A stretch of DNA of 64,000 bases from an uncultured Verrucomicrobiota bacterium. GTDB taxonomy: Bacteria; Verrucomicrobiota; Verrucomicrobiia; Limisphaerales; CAIQOK01. Position 1 is the stretch's first letter. The number at the start of each line of letters is the position of its first letter. The notes under the pieces are model-generated. The model did not search any database. It saw only the letters and a program-made list of their open reading frames with translations, and was not told the origin of the DNA. Below, in pieces: positions 10,201 to 18,200 of this stretch. The position numbers and the translations under genes were made by a program. The stretch is from positions 88,764-152,763 of the forward strand of contig CAIQOK010000021.1 of assembly GCA_903873415.1 (NCBI GenBank). The letters run 5' to 3'.

Positions 10201-11780
10201 ATGCCCGCCTGGTTGCCGAACAAAGCAGAATCCAGGAAGACGCCCGACGCCGCGAGCTCGAGCTGGCACGCCAGTCCGAGGCCCGCGACTTGGAGGCCGA
10301 CGCCCGCTGGCAGCAAGAGCTTCAGCAGCGCGAAGAAGCCGCCGAAATCAGGCTCAAACAACGAGAACAGCAGTTGATGGCCCAGACCGACGTGCGCCTG
10401 GCCGAAATCCAGACCCAGTCCGCCCAGGAACTGCGCCGCCGCGAGTCCGACCTTCAGCACCAGTTCGAGACCCAGTCGCGCGAGGCCGATGCCCGCTTCA
10501 GGCACGAACTCCAGCAGAAGGAACTCGCCCTTCAGACCAAGCTCAAGCAGCGCGAGCAGGAGCTGGCCGCCCGCGCCGCCGCACGCGAAACCGAACTCCA
10601 TCAGCAGGCCGCCGCCGACTTGCTCGCACGCCAGGAGGAGTGGCAGCGCCAGTCCGCTTCCCGCCTCGCCCAGGACATCCAGGCCCAGGAAGAATCCCTC
10701 TTATCCAAATTAAAACAGCGCGAGCAGGAATTGGCTCTCGCCTTTGAATCCCGCCTCACGGCCGAACAAGCCAGAATCGAGGACGCCGCCCGCCGCCGCG
10801 AATCCGAGCTGGGCCGCCAGATCGAGACCCGCTGGAAACAGGAACTCCAGCAGCGCGAAGAGGCCGCCGAAACCCGCCTCAAACAGCGCGAACAGCAGCT
10901 CCAGGCGCAGACCGAATTGCGTCTGGCCGAAATCCAAACCGTGGCCGCTGAGGATTTGCGCAAGCGCGAATCCGAATTCGACCGCCTCCTCGAGGTCCAA
11001 TCCCGCGAGGCCGACGCCCGTTTCCGTCAGGAATTGCAGCAGAAAGAACTCGCCCTCCAGACTAGGCTCAAGCAGCGCGAGCAGGACCTGGCCTCCCGTG
11101 CCGCCACCCGCGAAACCGAACTGCAAAACCAAGCCGCCGCCGACTTGCTCGCACGCCAAGACGAATGGGAGCGCCAGACCGACTCCCGCATCCGCGCCAC
11201 CGAAGCACGCCTGGCCCAAGAGGCCCAGCAGCAGGAAGAACTCTTCCAATCCAAATCCCGACAGATCGAACAGCATTGGCAGGCCAAGCTCGACAGCGCC
11301 CGCATCGAGGCCCAGTCCCAGACCGAACAGGCTCTGCGCCGGCGCGAACTCGAGTCCGCCGACGCCCTGCCCCGTGCCCTCCGCGAGCAGGAAGCCCGGC
11401 TCCGGCAGGAACTCAACCAGCAAATGGAGTCGATCCAGACCCGGTCCAGGCAGCGCGAGCAGGATCTGGCGGGCCAGTTGGCAGCACAATCCGCCGCCCA
11501 TCAGTCCGCCCTCCAGAATTCCGAGATTGAGCTGGCCGGGTTGCGTCGCAGCATTGAGCCTTTCAAGGCCCTGCTGGCCCACACCGAGAAGGAACGCGAC
11601 GAGGCCAGGTTGTCCGCCTCCGAAGGCATCCGTCAAATGCAGGATCTGGAGAAAAAGCTCACTGAAGCATCCTCTCTGCTCAACGGCTGGAAAACCGACA
11701 AACATGTCGCCCCGTCCCGGAGTGGCAAAGAAGCATTCCAGTTTGTGCGCGGTGGATTAGGTGCAACCAGCGAATCCTGA
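7284..11780 (+). CDS. Giant membrane-anchored coiled-coil protein with tandem repeats
   Basis: This 1498-residue protein starts at the ATG at 7284. Residues ~30-125 hold three hydrophobic segments (for example SYLTLPLLIMATITEFVIL). Residues ~135-440 are charged helical coiled coil, and a fourth hydrophobic segment follows near 475-500 (VYPVLAFIVAFLPTLMVEVG). The remaining ~950 residues are almost continuous coiled coil rich in Gln, Glu, Arg and Ala. DNA 9597 to about 11255 contains three tandem repeats of 189, ~182 and ~182 residues, each opening with LKQREQ-like sequence and containing DLLARQEEW-like and ELQQKELALQ-like blocks. No ATPase, kinase or SMC head is present. A cell-envelope tether or cytoskeletal scaffold is plausible but unproven. 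I do not recognise a named family. Confidence 0.8.
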   Translation: MKNNNSSDWQSAPPEAGFSPWQLLKSKRISYLTLPLLIMATITEFVILATGWKYQQIACLPKGMGVTFFGIGPIGATILAVELLKLPLAIWTASRTGWQKGIMIMAGLPLICILTFQLVKDMAVYEMGIAMAPAGQMLDQATQEENKIVQLNGELALIKDKKEEREQKLAALASKKAKFKADLEESLKRNGDLREDAISLTDYQKKELSGVEARQSTIIKQFDADTEQLTKAVTDLRGRREAEMAHATKWNAEEARIENDYQTKAAEYANKKAAYEKDKAVFENANYLKRHLMKEPVDPGVPPGRESNTILKPTLIAELDAQIQAKEAELLAVNNRRRDRVAQVESEAHQLRQEFDRRSSTKREESDRKREQLLAAQATLAAEWAAEEKLIDQGYEAAVQKVDLIRAELDASQKKAQAFYEARETAIKNTQVHRIATTVEIVRSLLLGQRPVSIRTTAKERGDLYTDQISMVRVWVYPVLAFIVAFLPTLMVEVGFSTLFKSEHPRPPYRLGLFGHSLHRLYTRAGRQKILRADRLAREATGEIARRDEALVSAQAEAQKTILDKDAQLQAARQALADSAAAHEDQLKKKSDEWVAKLALMADSLNRAIIEKDALRDLQKSEIDRQIQMRQNAWSDRLTQLRQELDEQRAAAETERTALIQEHHRKLMEVSEEAKTQVVQARRQLTEAELAGLEKNAALVHDLKEALHARDSAETELKHLADSQTLKLAQLQDEAARELEKAARQERHRAERQQLEFEQTLHQREEDSQRRLKQREQDLTLGFEARLVAEQTRIEDAARRREAELARQFEARAVEADARWKQEAQQREAAAETRLKHREQQLQAQTEVRLGEIKTQADLDLRQRESDFVRQLEAQTREADARLRHELQQKELALQAKLKQREQELAARAAARETEWQNQSAADLLARQEEWELQTALRVRAVETRLAQEFMQKEEVDLSKFKQREQELVLAFDARLVAEQSRIQEDARRRELELARQSEARDLEADARWQQELQQREEAAEIRLKQREQQLMAQTDVRLAEIQTQSAQELRRRESDLQHQFETQSREADARFRHELQQKELALQTKLKQREQELAARAAARETELHQQAAADLLARQEEWQRQSASRLAQDIQAQEESLLSKLKQREQELALAFESRLTAEQARIEDAARRRESELGRQIETRWKQELQQREEAAETRLKQREQQLQAQTELRLAEIQTVAAEDLRKRESEFDRLLEVQSREADARFRQELQQKELALQTRLKQREQDLASRAATRETELQNQAAADLLARQDEWERQTDSRIRATEARLAQEAQQQEELFQSKSRQIEQHWQAKLDSARIEAQSQTEQALRRRELESADALPRALREQEARLRQELNQQMESIQTRSRQREQDLAGQLAAQSAAHQSALQNSEIELAGLRRSIEPFKALLAHTEKERDEARLSASEGIRQMQDLEKKLTEASSLLNGWKTDKHVAPSRSGKEAFQFVRGGLGATSES
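9597..11255 (+). repeat. Three in-gene tandem repeats (567, 546, ~546 bp)
   Basis: Repeat units begin at 9597, 10164 and 10710 within the giant coiled-coil gene. Corresponding blocks (QREQ, ARLVAEQ, RRRE, QQREE, ELQQKELALQ, ADLLARQ) recur in the same order in each unit. Unit lengths are multiples of three and keep the heptad-like pattern. The strong DNA-level similarity suggests fairly recent internal duplication or ongoing gene conversion. Confidence 0.8.
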
Positions 11781-12342
11781 GGCTTGTTCTTTGTCCGTCC
11801 CGGGGCCGATCTGCGGTCCCGGGGCGGAACCCCAAAGCCGAAGACAAGAGACAATGGGTAACGGGTAAAATGGGTAACGGACAAGGGCAATTTCAGTTTT
11901 TTCAAGCTCCAGAGGAGCGACCTGTCTGTATCAACCCAGTCCAAAATAAAATCCAAGCTCCGTAGGAGCGGCACAACCGGCAGATGCGCAATCCAGAAAA
12001 ATGCAATTTATTTTGCGTGTGATTTTCGCTCTAACCGATAGATCCGTGCCGCCCCTCTGTGGCTTGGGAAGGTTTGTTTTTGGTTTTGGCTGTAGACAGG
12101 TCGCTCCGGCGAGGCCGCGCCTCCGGCGCTTGAAGGGCAGGTAATGGGCAAGTCTTTCGTTGCCGGCCTTTTGGGGTCCAATGGGGACTTATCCTTCTGA
12201 GGCTTAGATATTTGGGGTTTTTATGATGCCGGTGGCATTGAGCCGCTGCGATTAAAAACGGATTGAACCGGAGCGGGTGGAGTGTTTTCTTGCTTTACTA
12301 AATAGGTTTTTCAGCCTAGTCTCATCGAAGATTAGTTAATGT
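11781..12342. other. Intergenic region with nested inverted repeats
   Basis: This is 562 bp between the coiled-coil gene and tatA. The first part is low in structure; 11905-12110 holds the nested palindrome listed separately. The last ~200 bp before tatA is AT-richer and should contain the tat promoter, which I cannot define with confidence. Confidence 0.6.
11905..12110. repeat. Nested imperfect palindrome of REP/MITE type
   Basis: The outer arm at 11904-11930 (AAGCTCC, GAGCGACCTGTCTGTA) is answered by TGTAGACAGGTCGCTCC at 12091-12107. The inner arm at 11954-11976 (CCAAGCTCCGTAGGAGCGGC) is answered by an imperfect complement ending GGCTTGG at 12043-12067. The two arms also resemble one another (AAGCTCC, two or three bases, GGAGCG). 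The result is a ~200-bp fold-back element with no coding capacity, like composite intergenic REP elements. Confidence 0.65.
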
Positions 12343-12624
12343 ATGAATGCAACTCTTGCAGTATTGGGTTTGAGTGGTGGCGAACTGGTTTTAGTACTGG
12401 TGGTCGTGCTGGTTTTGTTCGGCGCCAAACGGATTCCCGAGTTTGCCAAGGGGCTGGGCAAGGGCATCAACGAGTTTAAGAAGGCCTCGCGCGAGGTGAC
12501 GGATGAAATTGAGCGGGCTGGCGAGGCGGCACCATCTGTCCCGCGCCCCCAAGTTTCGCAAACCCCGCCGGCCAACACCACTGTCCAAGGCTCTCACGAG
12601 TCCGCCCCCGGTTCCAAGGCCTGA
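12343..12624 (+). CDS. tatA: Twin-arginine translocase subunit TatA/TatE
   Basis: This 93-residue protein has the TatA/E plan. A short N-terminal membrane helix ([21 protein letters not shown]) carries the conserved FG-x-K-(R/K)-(I/L)-P-E hinge. An amphipathic helix ([18 protein letters not shown]) follows, then a disordered Pro/Ser-rich tail. TatA oligomers form the protein-conducting element for folded Tat substrates in the inner membrane. tatC follows 24 bp downstream, so the two are probably one operon. With no separate tatB here, the protein may serve as a minimal TatA-type partner. Confidence 0.93.
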   Translation: MNATLAVLGLSGGELVLVLVVVLVLFGAKRIPEFAKGLGKGINEFKKASREVTDEIERAGEAAPSVPRPQVSQTPPANTTVQGSHESAPGSKA

Positions 12625-12648
12625 TTCCTTCGTTCCCGCAGGCTCATC

Positions 12649-13656
12649 ATGTCCGATCCCACCGACGAGTTGCGTTCTGACCACCTCGAGGAGGGTGGCG
12701 GTCCGGTCAAATCCTTTCTTGAACATCTTGAGGATTTGCGCTGGATGCTGGTCAAGGGAGGCGCCGCGCTGTTGGTGGGGATGATCATCTGTCTGTATGG
12801 GACCAGCCAGATTGTGTGGGCGCTGAAGCTGCCATTAAGGCGGGCAGCGCTCATTACGGTGGGGCATCAGCAAAAGGCGATGGTGCATTTCGGCACGAAT
12901 TTGTTGAGCGTGATTGAAGCGCCGACTAACCGGTTCGGTCCGCTGTATTTGGGCACCAACAGTTTCACGGATCTCCAGATTGAACCGGTTGCGGTGGGGA
13001 CGAACATCCTGCTCACCGTGCATGTGGATCCCAGTCCGTCAGATGAGCTGATACAGTCCACGGCGACCGATCTGGTATATCTGGATCCAGCCTCGCCTTT
13101 TTTATCCTCGCTGCATCTGGCTCTCTACGGTGGGGTGCTGCTTGCCGCTCCGTTCATCTTTTATTTTATTGCGCAATTCATTCTGCCGGCGCTGCGGGTT
13201 AAGGAGAAGAAGTATGTGCTCAGGGCGTGCTTGGTGGGGGTGGGTTTGTTTCTTAGCGGGGTGTGTTTCTGCTATTTTTTCGTACTGGCCCGCGCCCTGA
13301 AATTCGCCGAGCAATTCTCCCTGTGGATGGGGATCAAGGTGCCGGAATGGAGGGCTGAGACCTATTTTAGTTTTGTCACCAAGTTCATGCTGGGCATGGG
13401 TTTGGGTTTTGAATTGCCCGTGGTTCTGCTGGCCCTGGTGAAGATCGGGATCCTGGATTATCGGCGGCTGGTGGCCATGCGCCGGTATATGGTTGTGGTG
13501 AATCTGGTTTTGGGCGCTTTACTGACCACACCGGAGGTTTTCACCCAGGTGGTGATGGCCCTGATCCTGCAGGTGCTCTACGAGGTCAGCGTGGTGATTG
13601 CCTGGTATTGGGAGCGGCAGGATAAGAAGCGCGCTGCGGCGGCACCGAGGGATTAG
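12649..13656 (+). CDS. tatC: Twin-arginine translocase subunit TatC with enlarged periplasmic loop
   Basis: This 335-residue protein has the TatC hallmarks: SFLEHLEDLRWMLVK near the N-terminus, the block LHLALYGGVLLAAPFIFYF, a conserved E in RVKEKKYV, and FELPVVLLALVKIGIL in the later helices. TatC binds the twin-arginine signal peptide and nucleates the translocon with TatA. Typical TatC is about 250 residues. The excess lies between helix 1 and helix 2, where ~70 extra residues (about 65-135) would face the periplasm. The tail is short and basic. tatA is immediately upstream. Confidence 0.92.
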   Translation: MSDPTDELRSDHLEEGGGPVKSFLEHLEDLRWMLVKGGAALLVGMIICLYGTSQIVWALKLPLRRAALITVGHQQKAMVHFGTNLLSVIEAPTNRFGPLYLGTNSFTDLQIEPVAVGTNILLTVHVDPSPSDELIQSTATDLVYLDPASPFLSSLHLALYGGVLLAAPFIFYFIAQFILPALRVKEKKYVLRACLVGVGLFLSGVCFCYFFVLARALKFAEQFSLWMGIKVPEWRAETYFSFVTKFMLGMGLGFELPVVLLALVKIGILDYRRLVAMRRYMVVVNLVLGALLTTPEVFTQVVMALILQVLYEVSVVIAWYWERQDKKRAAAAPRD

Positions 13657-13850
13657 CCCGAGCGGGGCTAAGGGCCGGAGGAAAGCGGGCTGCAAATTAT
13701 CGAGGATTAGAACGGCACACTTTTTGAGCCGGACCGAGCCTTCAATATGTTGGCTTAGGCTGGAGATTGGGAGGGTGCTTTCTGGCCTGCCATCCAATAA
13801 TCTCCCCGCTCCGGTTTAGTCTAAAAACCGCAGTTGGGATCAGTTGTGAA
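13657..13850. other. Intergenic region downstream of tatC
   Basis: About 190 bp with no gene. It holds the second copy of the short TCTAAAA...CCGCAGTTGG repeat at 13820-13843. Together with the adjoining gene fragment and transposase remnant it forms a ~1.6-kb degraded stretch before tpsA. Confidence 0.5.
13820..13843 (+). repeat. Short dispersed repeat, copy B
   Basis: This matches 3574-3597 over the core TCTAAAA(A/G)CCGCAGTTGG and the following CAG. It has the same orientation and a similar setting, downstream of a coding region. Confidence 0.5.
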
Positions 13851-14054
13851 TCAGGAAATCACCGGGGACTGAGAGGAATCATCATCAAAATCATTGATTT
13901 GATAGATGAGCTGGATTTTCAAGGAAAGCTCTTTTTCCCCGCGGTTGCGTGCGGTCTCCACTTCCAAATTCGGGTTTAACCCGACTTCCGCAATTGGGTC
14001 TGGACTAAGAATTTCCGGCGGGATTTTGCCGAGTTGGATGGCAAAAGTCGCCAC
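13851..14054 (-). pseudogene. Possible gene fragment abutting a transposase remnant
   Basis: A 67-codon frame beginning at a GTG at 14054 has protein-like composition, with stretches such as PPEILSPDPIAEVGLNPN and LSLKIQLIYQINDFDDD. It ends at 13851. The frame stays open upstream of the GTG into the transposase remnant, and there is no ribosome-binding site. It may therefore be the 3' part of a gene cut by the insertion. Family not recognised. Confidence 0.35.
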
Positions 14055-14766
14055 TACAGCCGCGCTTTGGGTTGGTTTATTTTGTCCGCAGTGATGCGAG
14101 GCGGTGGTTGGAGATTAAGCTGGGCCGGCAGCAACGCCACGTCCCGGTCCGGTTGGGTGCGTCGCACCAGCAGGAGTTCCCGCCCGTCGTTGGTGGGCAC
14201 GCGCACGTCCAAGAGTTGCAACGTGGCCAGCTTCTCGAAGACGACCCGCGGCATCCGGGTCCCAGCCAGCGCCTTGAGCCGCTGCCACAGGGGATGGCGC
14301 GGGCGGTGGTGGCGAACCAGTGCCGATGCAAACGCCATTGGCTGCCCGGCGAAAGCAGCCGGTAAAGCGTGAGCAGGCGCAAGACTTTCTCCCAGTCCGT
14401 GCCTTCGCGGCTGCAACCCAGACGCGCGGCGAAGAACGTATCAAGTTGGAGGTCGTTCCAGAGCTGATCGGCCAGCCACCACGCGCCCTGGGAACGGGGA
14501 CGGGAGAGTTTAAGCTGGCTGGGTTGGACCTGCACGGCGGGCGGGGTGCGATCGGCGGGAGAGATCGCGCAGCGCCGGGTCTGCCCGTCGTGTTCGTCAA
14601 AGACGTCGATGGCCTTCTGCCACGCGGCGCGCTGGGAATCGTTGATCTCGCCCAGGCAGGGGACATGCCGCTGCCCCACGCCGGGCCCAATGCGGCGGCT
14701 TTTGACGACGGACCAGGAGCGAGGCTCCTTGCCGCTCTTTTTGCGCGTGCTAGACTTGAGAGACAT
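14054..14766 (-). pseudogene. IS1634-family (IS4-like) transposase remnant, internally deleted and frameshifted
   Basis: Starting at the ATG at 14766, the frame encodes a typical N-terminus of this transposase group: RHVPCLGEINDSQRAAW near residue 32, then LLTLYRLLSPGSQWRLHRHWF near residue 130. At about 14300-14315 the meaningful reading moves to another frame. That frame encodes the family C-terminus: VFEKLATLQLLDVRVPTNDG, then RRTQPD and LQPPPRIT, ending at 14054. The central several hundred residues, including the catalytic region, are missing. A complete member is about 550-600 residues, so this cannot be active. I could not fix the terminal inverted repeats. Confidence 0.75.
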
Positions 14767-15295
14767 GTCGCCAGCGTAACCGCGGCGCGACGGATGAGAA
14801 GAGGGGTGGTCGCCACCACACGCCGTTTGACAGCGGAAAATGGCGGAATCCTGAGGAAATCCGAAGGTCGATACCGCGAAAAAACCAGATCGCTATCCCG
14901 GAAGTAAGGTTTTTCGGTTTAAAGTTTTCGCGTCCGCCGCCGAGGTTTTAGCCGCTGGAGTTATCTCTTGCTCTGGTTCCTGTTCGTCACTCTCCTCTGC
15001 GGCAGGGGGGTGCGATGCGAATATCGACTTTGGCTTCAGGCATTTTTGAAAGCGAAGGGCCGTCAAGCAGGGGCATTCATTGCCGAGAATCGAAGCCTTA
15101 TGGATGAAATCCGAGGGCGTGTGTCGACGGCAAATCCATCGGCATTCCGGACGTGGCCGCGCAGCGTTCGGACCCTAATCCGTGTCGGCTGTCAGCCGAA
15201 GACGGAGGCCAGATCCAATATCCACGGAGGGCATGGGAAGCGGACGGGACTTGAAACCGAGTGCGACGGATCAAGAGTGAGGAGCCTGCTTGACG
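14767..15295. other. Gene-free interval between transposase remnant and tpsA
   Basis: This is 529 bp with no convincing gene. It may contain the outer end of the decayed insertion sequence near 14767-14900 and the 3' untranslated end of tpsA. I see no clear terminator hairpin. Confidence 0.4.
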
Positions 15296-18200
15296 CTAGG
15301 ATTTGGGAGGGAGGATGACGGTGACACGGCCGACGCGGCGGACAAGTCCGGGCTGCTTGCCTTTTTTCTTGTTGGAATCATCTTCCGCAACATCATTTTT
15401 GGCCACCTGCTTTGAATCGTTGGAGGCCTGCTGTGCAGCGGACTGACTGCTGGCGGTGGCGGTGGCCGTAGTCCCGAGAGTTGACTGAGAGGCACCACCG
15501 TTGACGGAAACGTTCTGCCCCATCACATCAGCAGAGACCCCCTGACCAGCCGAGGCGGACACACCGCTGATACCGATGATGGTGCCGGAGACCGATCCGC
15601 CGGCGGAGAGATTTGCCGAGCCGCCGGAGAGGACCGATCCGCTGAAACTCTGAGCCGCATCGATGGTGGAGTTCTGACGGGAAACGATAAGGCCTTGAAT
15701 GTTGCCTTGGGCGGAGATGTTGATTGTGCCGCCGACAACGCCACCGGAACCGAGGAGCACATTTCCCGCATGGCTAGTGGTGCCGTCGGGGTTTTTGGAG
15801 CCTGCTATCAGGGTAACGGTGGGGCCACCGGCGACGCTGCCGTTCAAGGCATATTGGGAGATGCCTCCCAAAGTGGAAACAATATCCCCCTGCGGGGTGG
15901 TGACTGTAATGTTTCCAGGCAGAGAGTTAAGCGCGCCGCCTTGGTATTGGCCGGCAGGAGAGAGGGCCAAGATTCCGCTGCCGAAGGGGCGGGGGCTCTG
16001 GATGGTTCCCGACACAAGACCTCCCGAAACGAGATCGGAATAAACCACAGGAATGATCAATGCCGAGTTGGCGCCATTGCCCGCATTGACATTGCCATTG
16101 AGTGATGTGACAAACACATTTCCGCCGTTGAACGAGCCAATCCTCGCGCTGCCCACGTTAACGTCCTGCCCGGCAGACACATATACATCGCTGTGGCCTG
16201 AGGTGTAAATGCCATAGGCGATGTTGCCCCCGGTTGGGGGGATGAAAGCGAAATTGCCCAGACTCAAATCCATTTGGCCCGCCGCACTGACATCCACATC
16301 CCCGCCATAGACCGAAGCGATCGTGGAGGTGATCATACTGAGAGCCGATGCGGACCGGACCGTGACTGAAGCTCCCACCTGAGTGATGCCGTTGAGCGCA
16401 GTATAGTCCCGTGCGGCGCCGCTTCCGCTGCCAACACCCCAGGAAATGATTCCGCGGCTGCTCCCCAGATTGATTGCGGCAGCATCGATGCGCAACTGCC
16501 CGGGGCCGCCTATCTGGAATCCTGCGGGCACTTCCAAGTCGCGGTTCCAGGAAGCCAGACTGCTCTGATATAATGCCTCGATGGAAGAAGGCGAAACGAA
16601 GGCCAGCGTGCCGAGTGCAAAATAGTATCTGGAAGGATCCTGCCCCAGGGCCAACTGCCCCCGCGCCAACACCGGTCTACCGGCGGCATCCAGCCTGACT
16701 GTTTGCAGCGGACCTTCCATGAGACTTCTCACATACTGGCTCATCTGGAAGTGATATCCCAAGCGCAAGGTGGCTGGATCATAGACAAATCCCGGATTGG
16801 CGCTGTCTGCGGTGCTCCCGGGAAGGGCGCGTAACTGGTTGAATGCCGTCTGGAGCTCCTTTGTGGTGGCGTTGGGGGAAACGGTGAAGGCCGATGCCAG
16901 CAGCGGATCCACCAGCAAACTGAAGATCGAGTTCCAAAGGCCGGGATACAGAGGATCGGCGCTGATAATCGCCTTGTCCAAGGTTGTGAAAGTGTAGACC
17001 GGAGAATAACTGATGGATCCGCCCACCTTGACCGAAGTCACGTCGGACTTCTGCAGGTTTTGCCCCACAAGGCTCGAATTGAACATGTTCCCGGCTACAA
17101 CCATTTGGGCCTCCTTCGGGCTGTAGAGCGTGACATTATTCATGTTTCCACCGACACTTACTTTCACCGGAGATGCAGGGTCGACGAACGACGGAGGGCT
17201 GGAGCCGTGGTCTGTCGGAAGAAACGTCCCGGTAAGACCATTAACCGGGCTTGGATTCCATTGGGCACTTTCGCTCTCAGAGAGGCATAGCGAAAAGACG
17301 CCGCCGGGAGCACTTTGAAAATTTCCTTTGGTGGTGACATTCAGATTCCCCTGTGAGGAGGGGAACAGAACGACGTTTTGATCCAGAACGAAGTCCCGCC
17401 CGGCATCCACTTTGAGACTGGGGGGAAGGAGAATAGGCAGAGCCCCCCCGCCCGCTGAGGGAGGGGCGAGGGGCGCTCCGATCCCGGTAATCTCAATATT
17501 CCCACCCGCCCTCAAGGATAGGGTGGATGCCGCATCATAGTTGAAGCGGTGATAACCGGCATAACTCATTCCATCCTTGTCATTGAAGAGTCCGTTCGGA
17601 TTGAAGGCGTGCTGCAAATAGATATCCCCCTCGGGGGCGTTTATATTCCACGTTCCCTTGATGAGGCCTAGGGAAAAACCTCCGCTGGACGCCGAGCCTA
17701 TCGTTCCACCTGAAGTGATGGTGCCTATTCCGTTTGCAAGAACATAGTTGCCCAGCACGTTGCCTCCGGCGGTGACGGTGACATTTCCAGGCTGGGAACC
17801 GAACGCGCCTGATCCGGCGCCGTACTGGGCCTCGTTATAATTATTCTGGAGCGGGAGATAACTGGTTACATTTCCTCCGGCAGTGATGGTGACATCTCCA
17901 CCCGCAGCGGTGCTGATGCCTCCCAGCCGCGTGGAATTCACAATGTAATACGGTGCGGCAAGGCGGCCAAAAGTATATCCGTAGAAATTAACTCCGCTGT
18001 TCACATCACCCAGAAGGGCCGTAACGTCGATGCTTCCGCCCGTGCGGGTTCGGACGGCACCGGAGTTGATGAAAACCTCGTTTGCAGCCCACAAACTGAC
18101 CCGGCCATTCAGCGCATCAACATAGGAGTTGCCGTCCAGATAGATCCCTCCAGTCCGCATTGTGTCAGGTCTCGCGAGCAGATTTTCCGGCCCGGCTTTC

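Noticed and set aside
9204..11705. Several 100-340-codon antisense and shifted frames in the tandem-repeat region
   Set aside because: Produced by the repetitive coiled-coil codons; compositionally extreme and without start signals.
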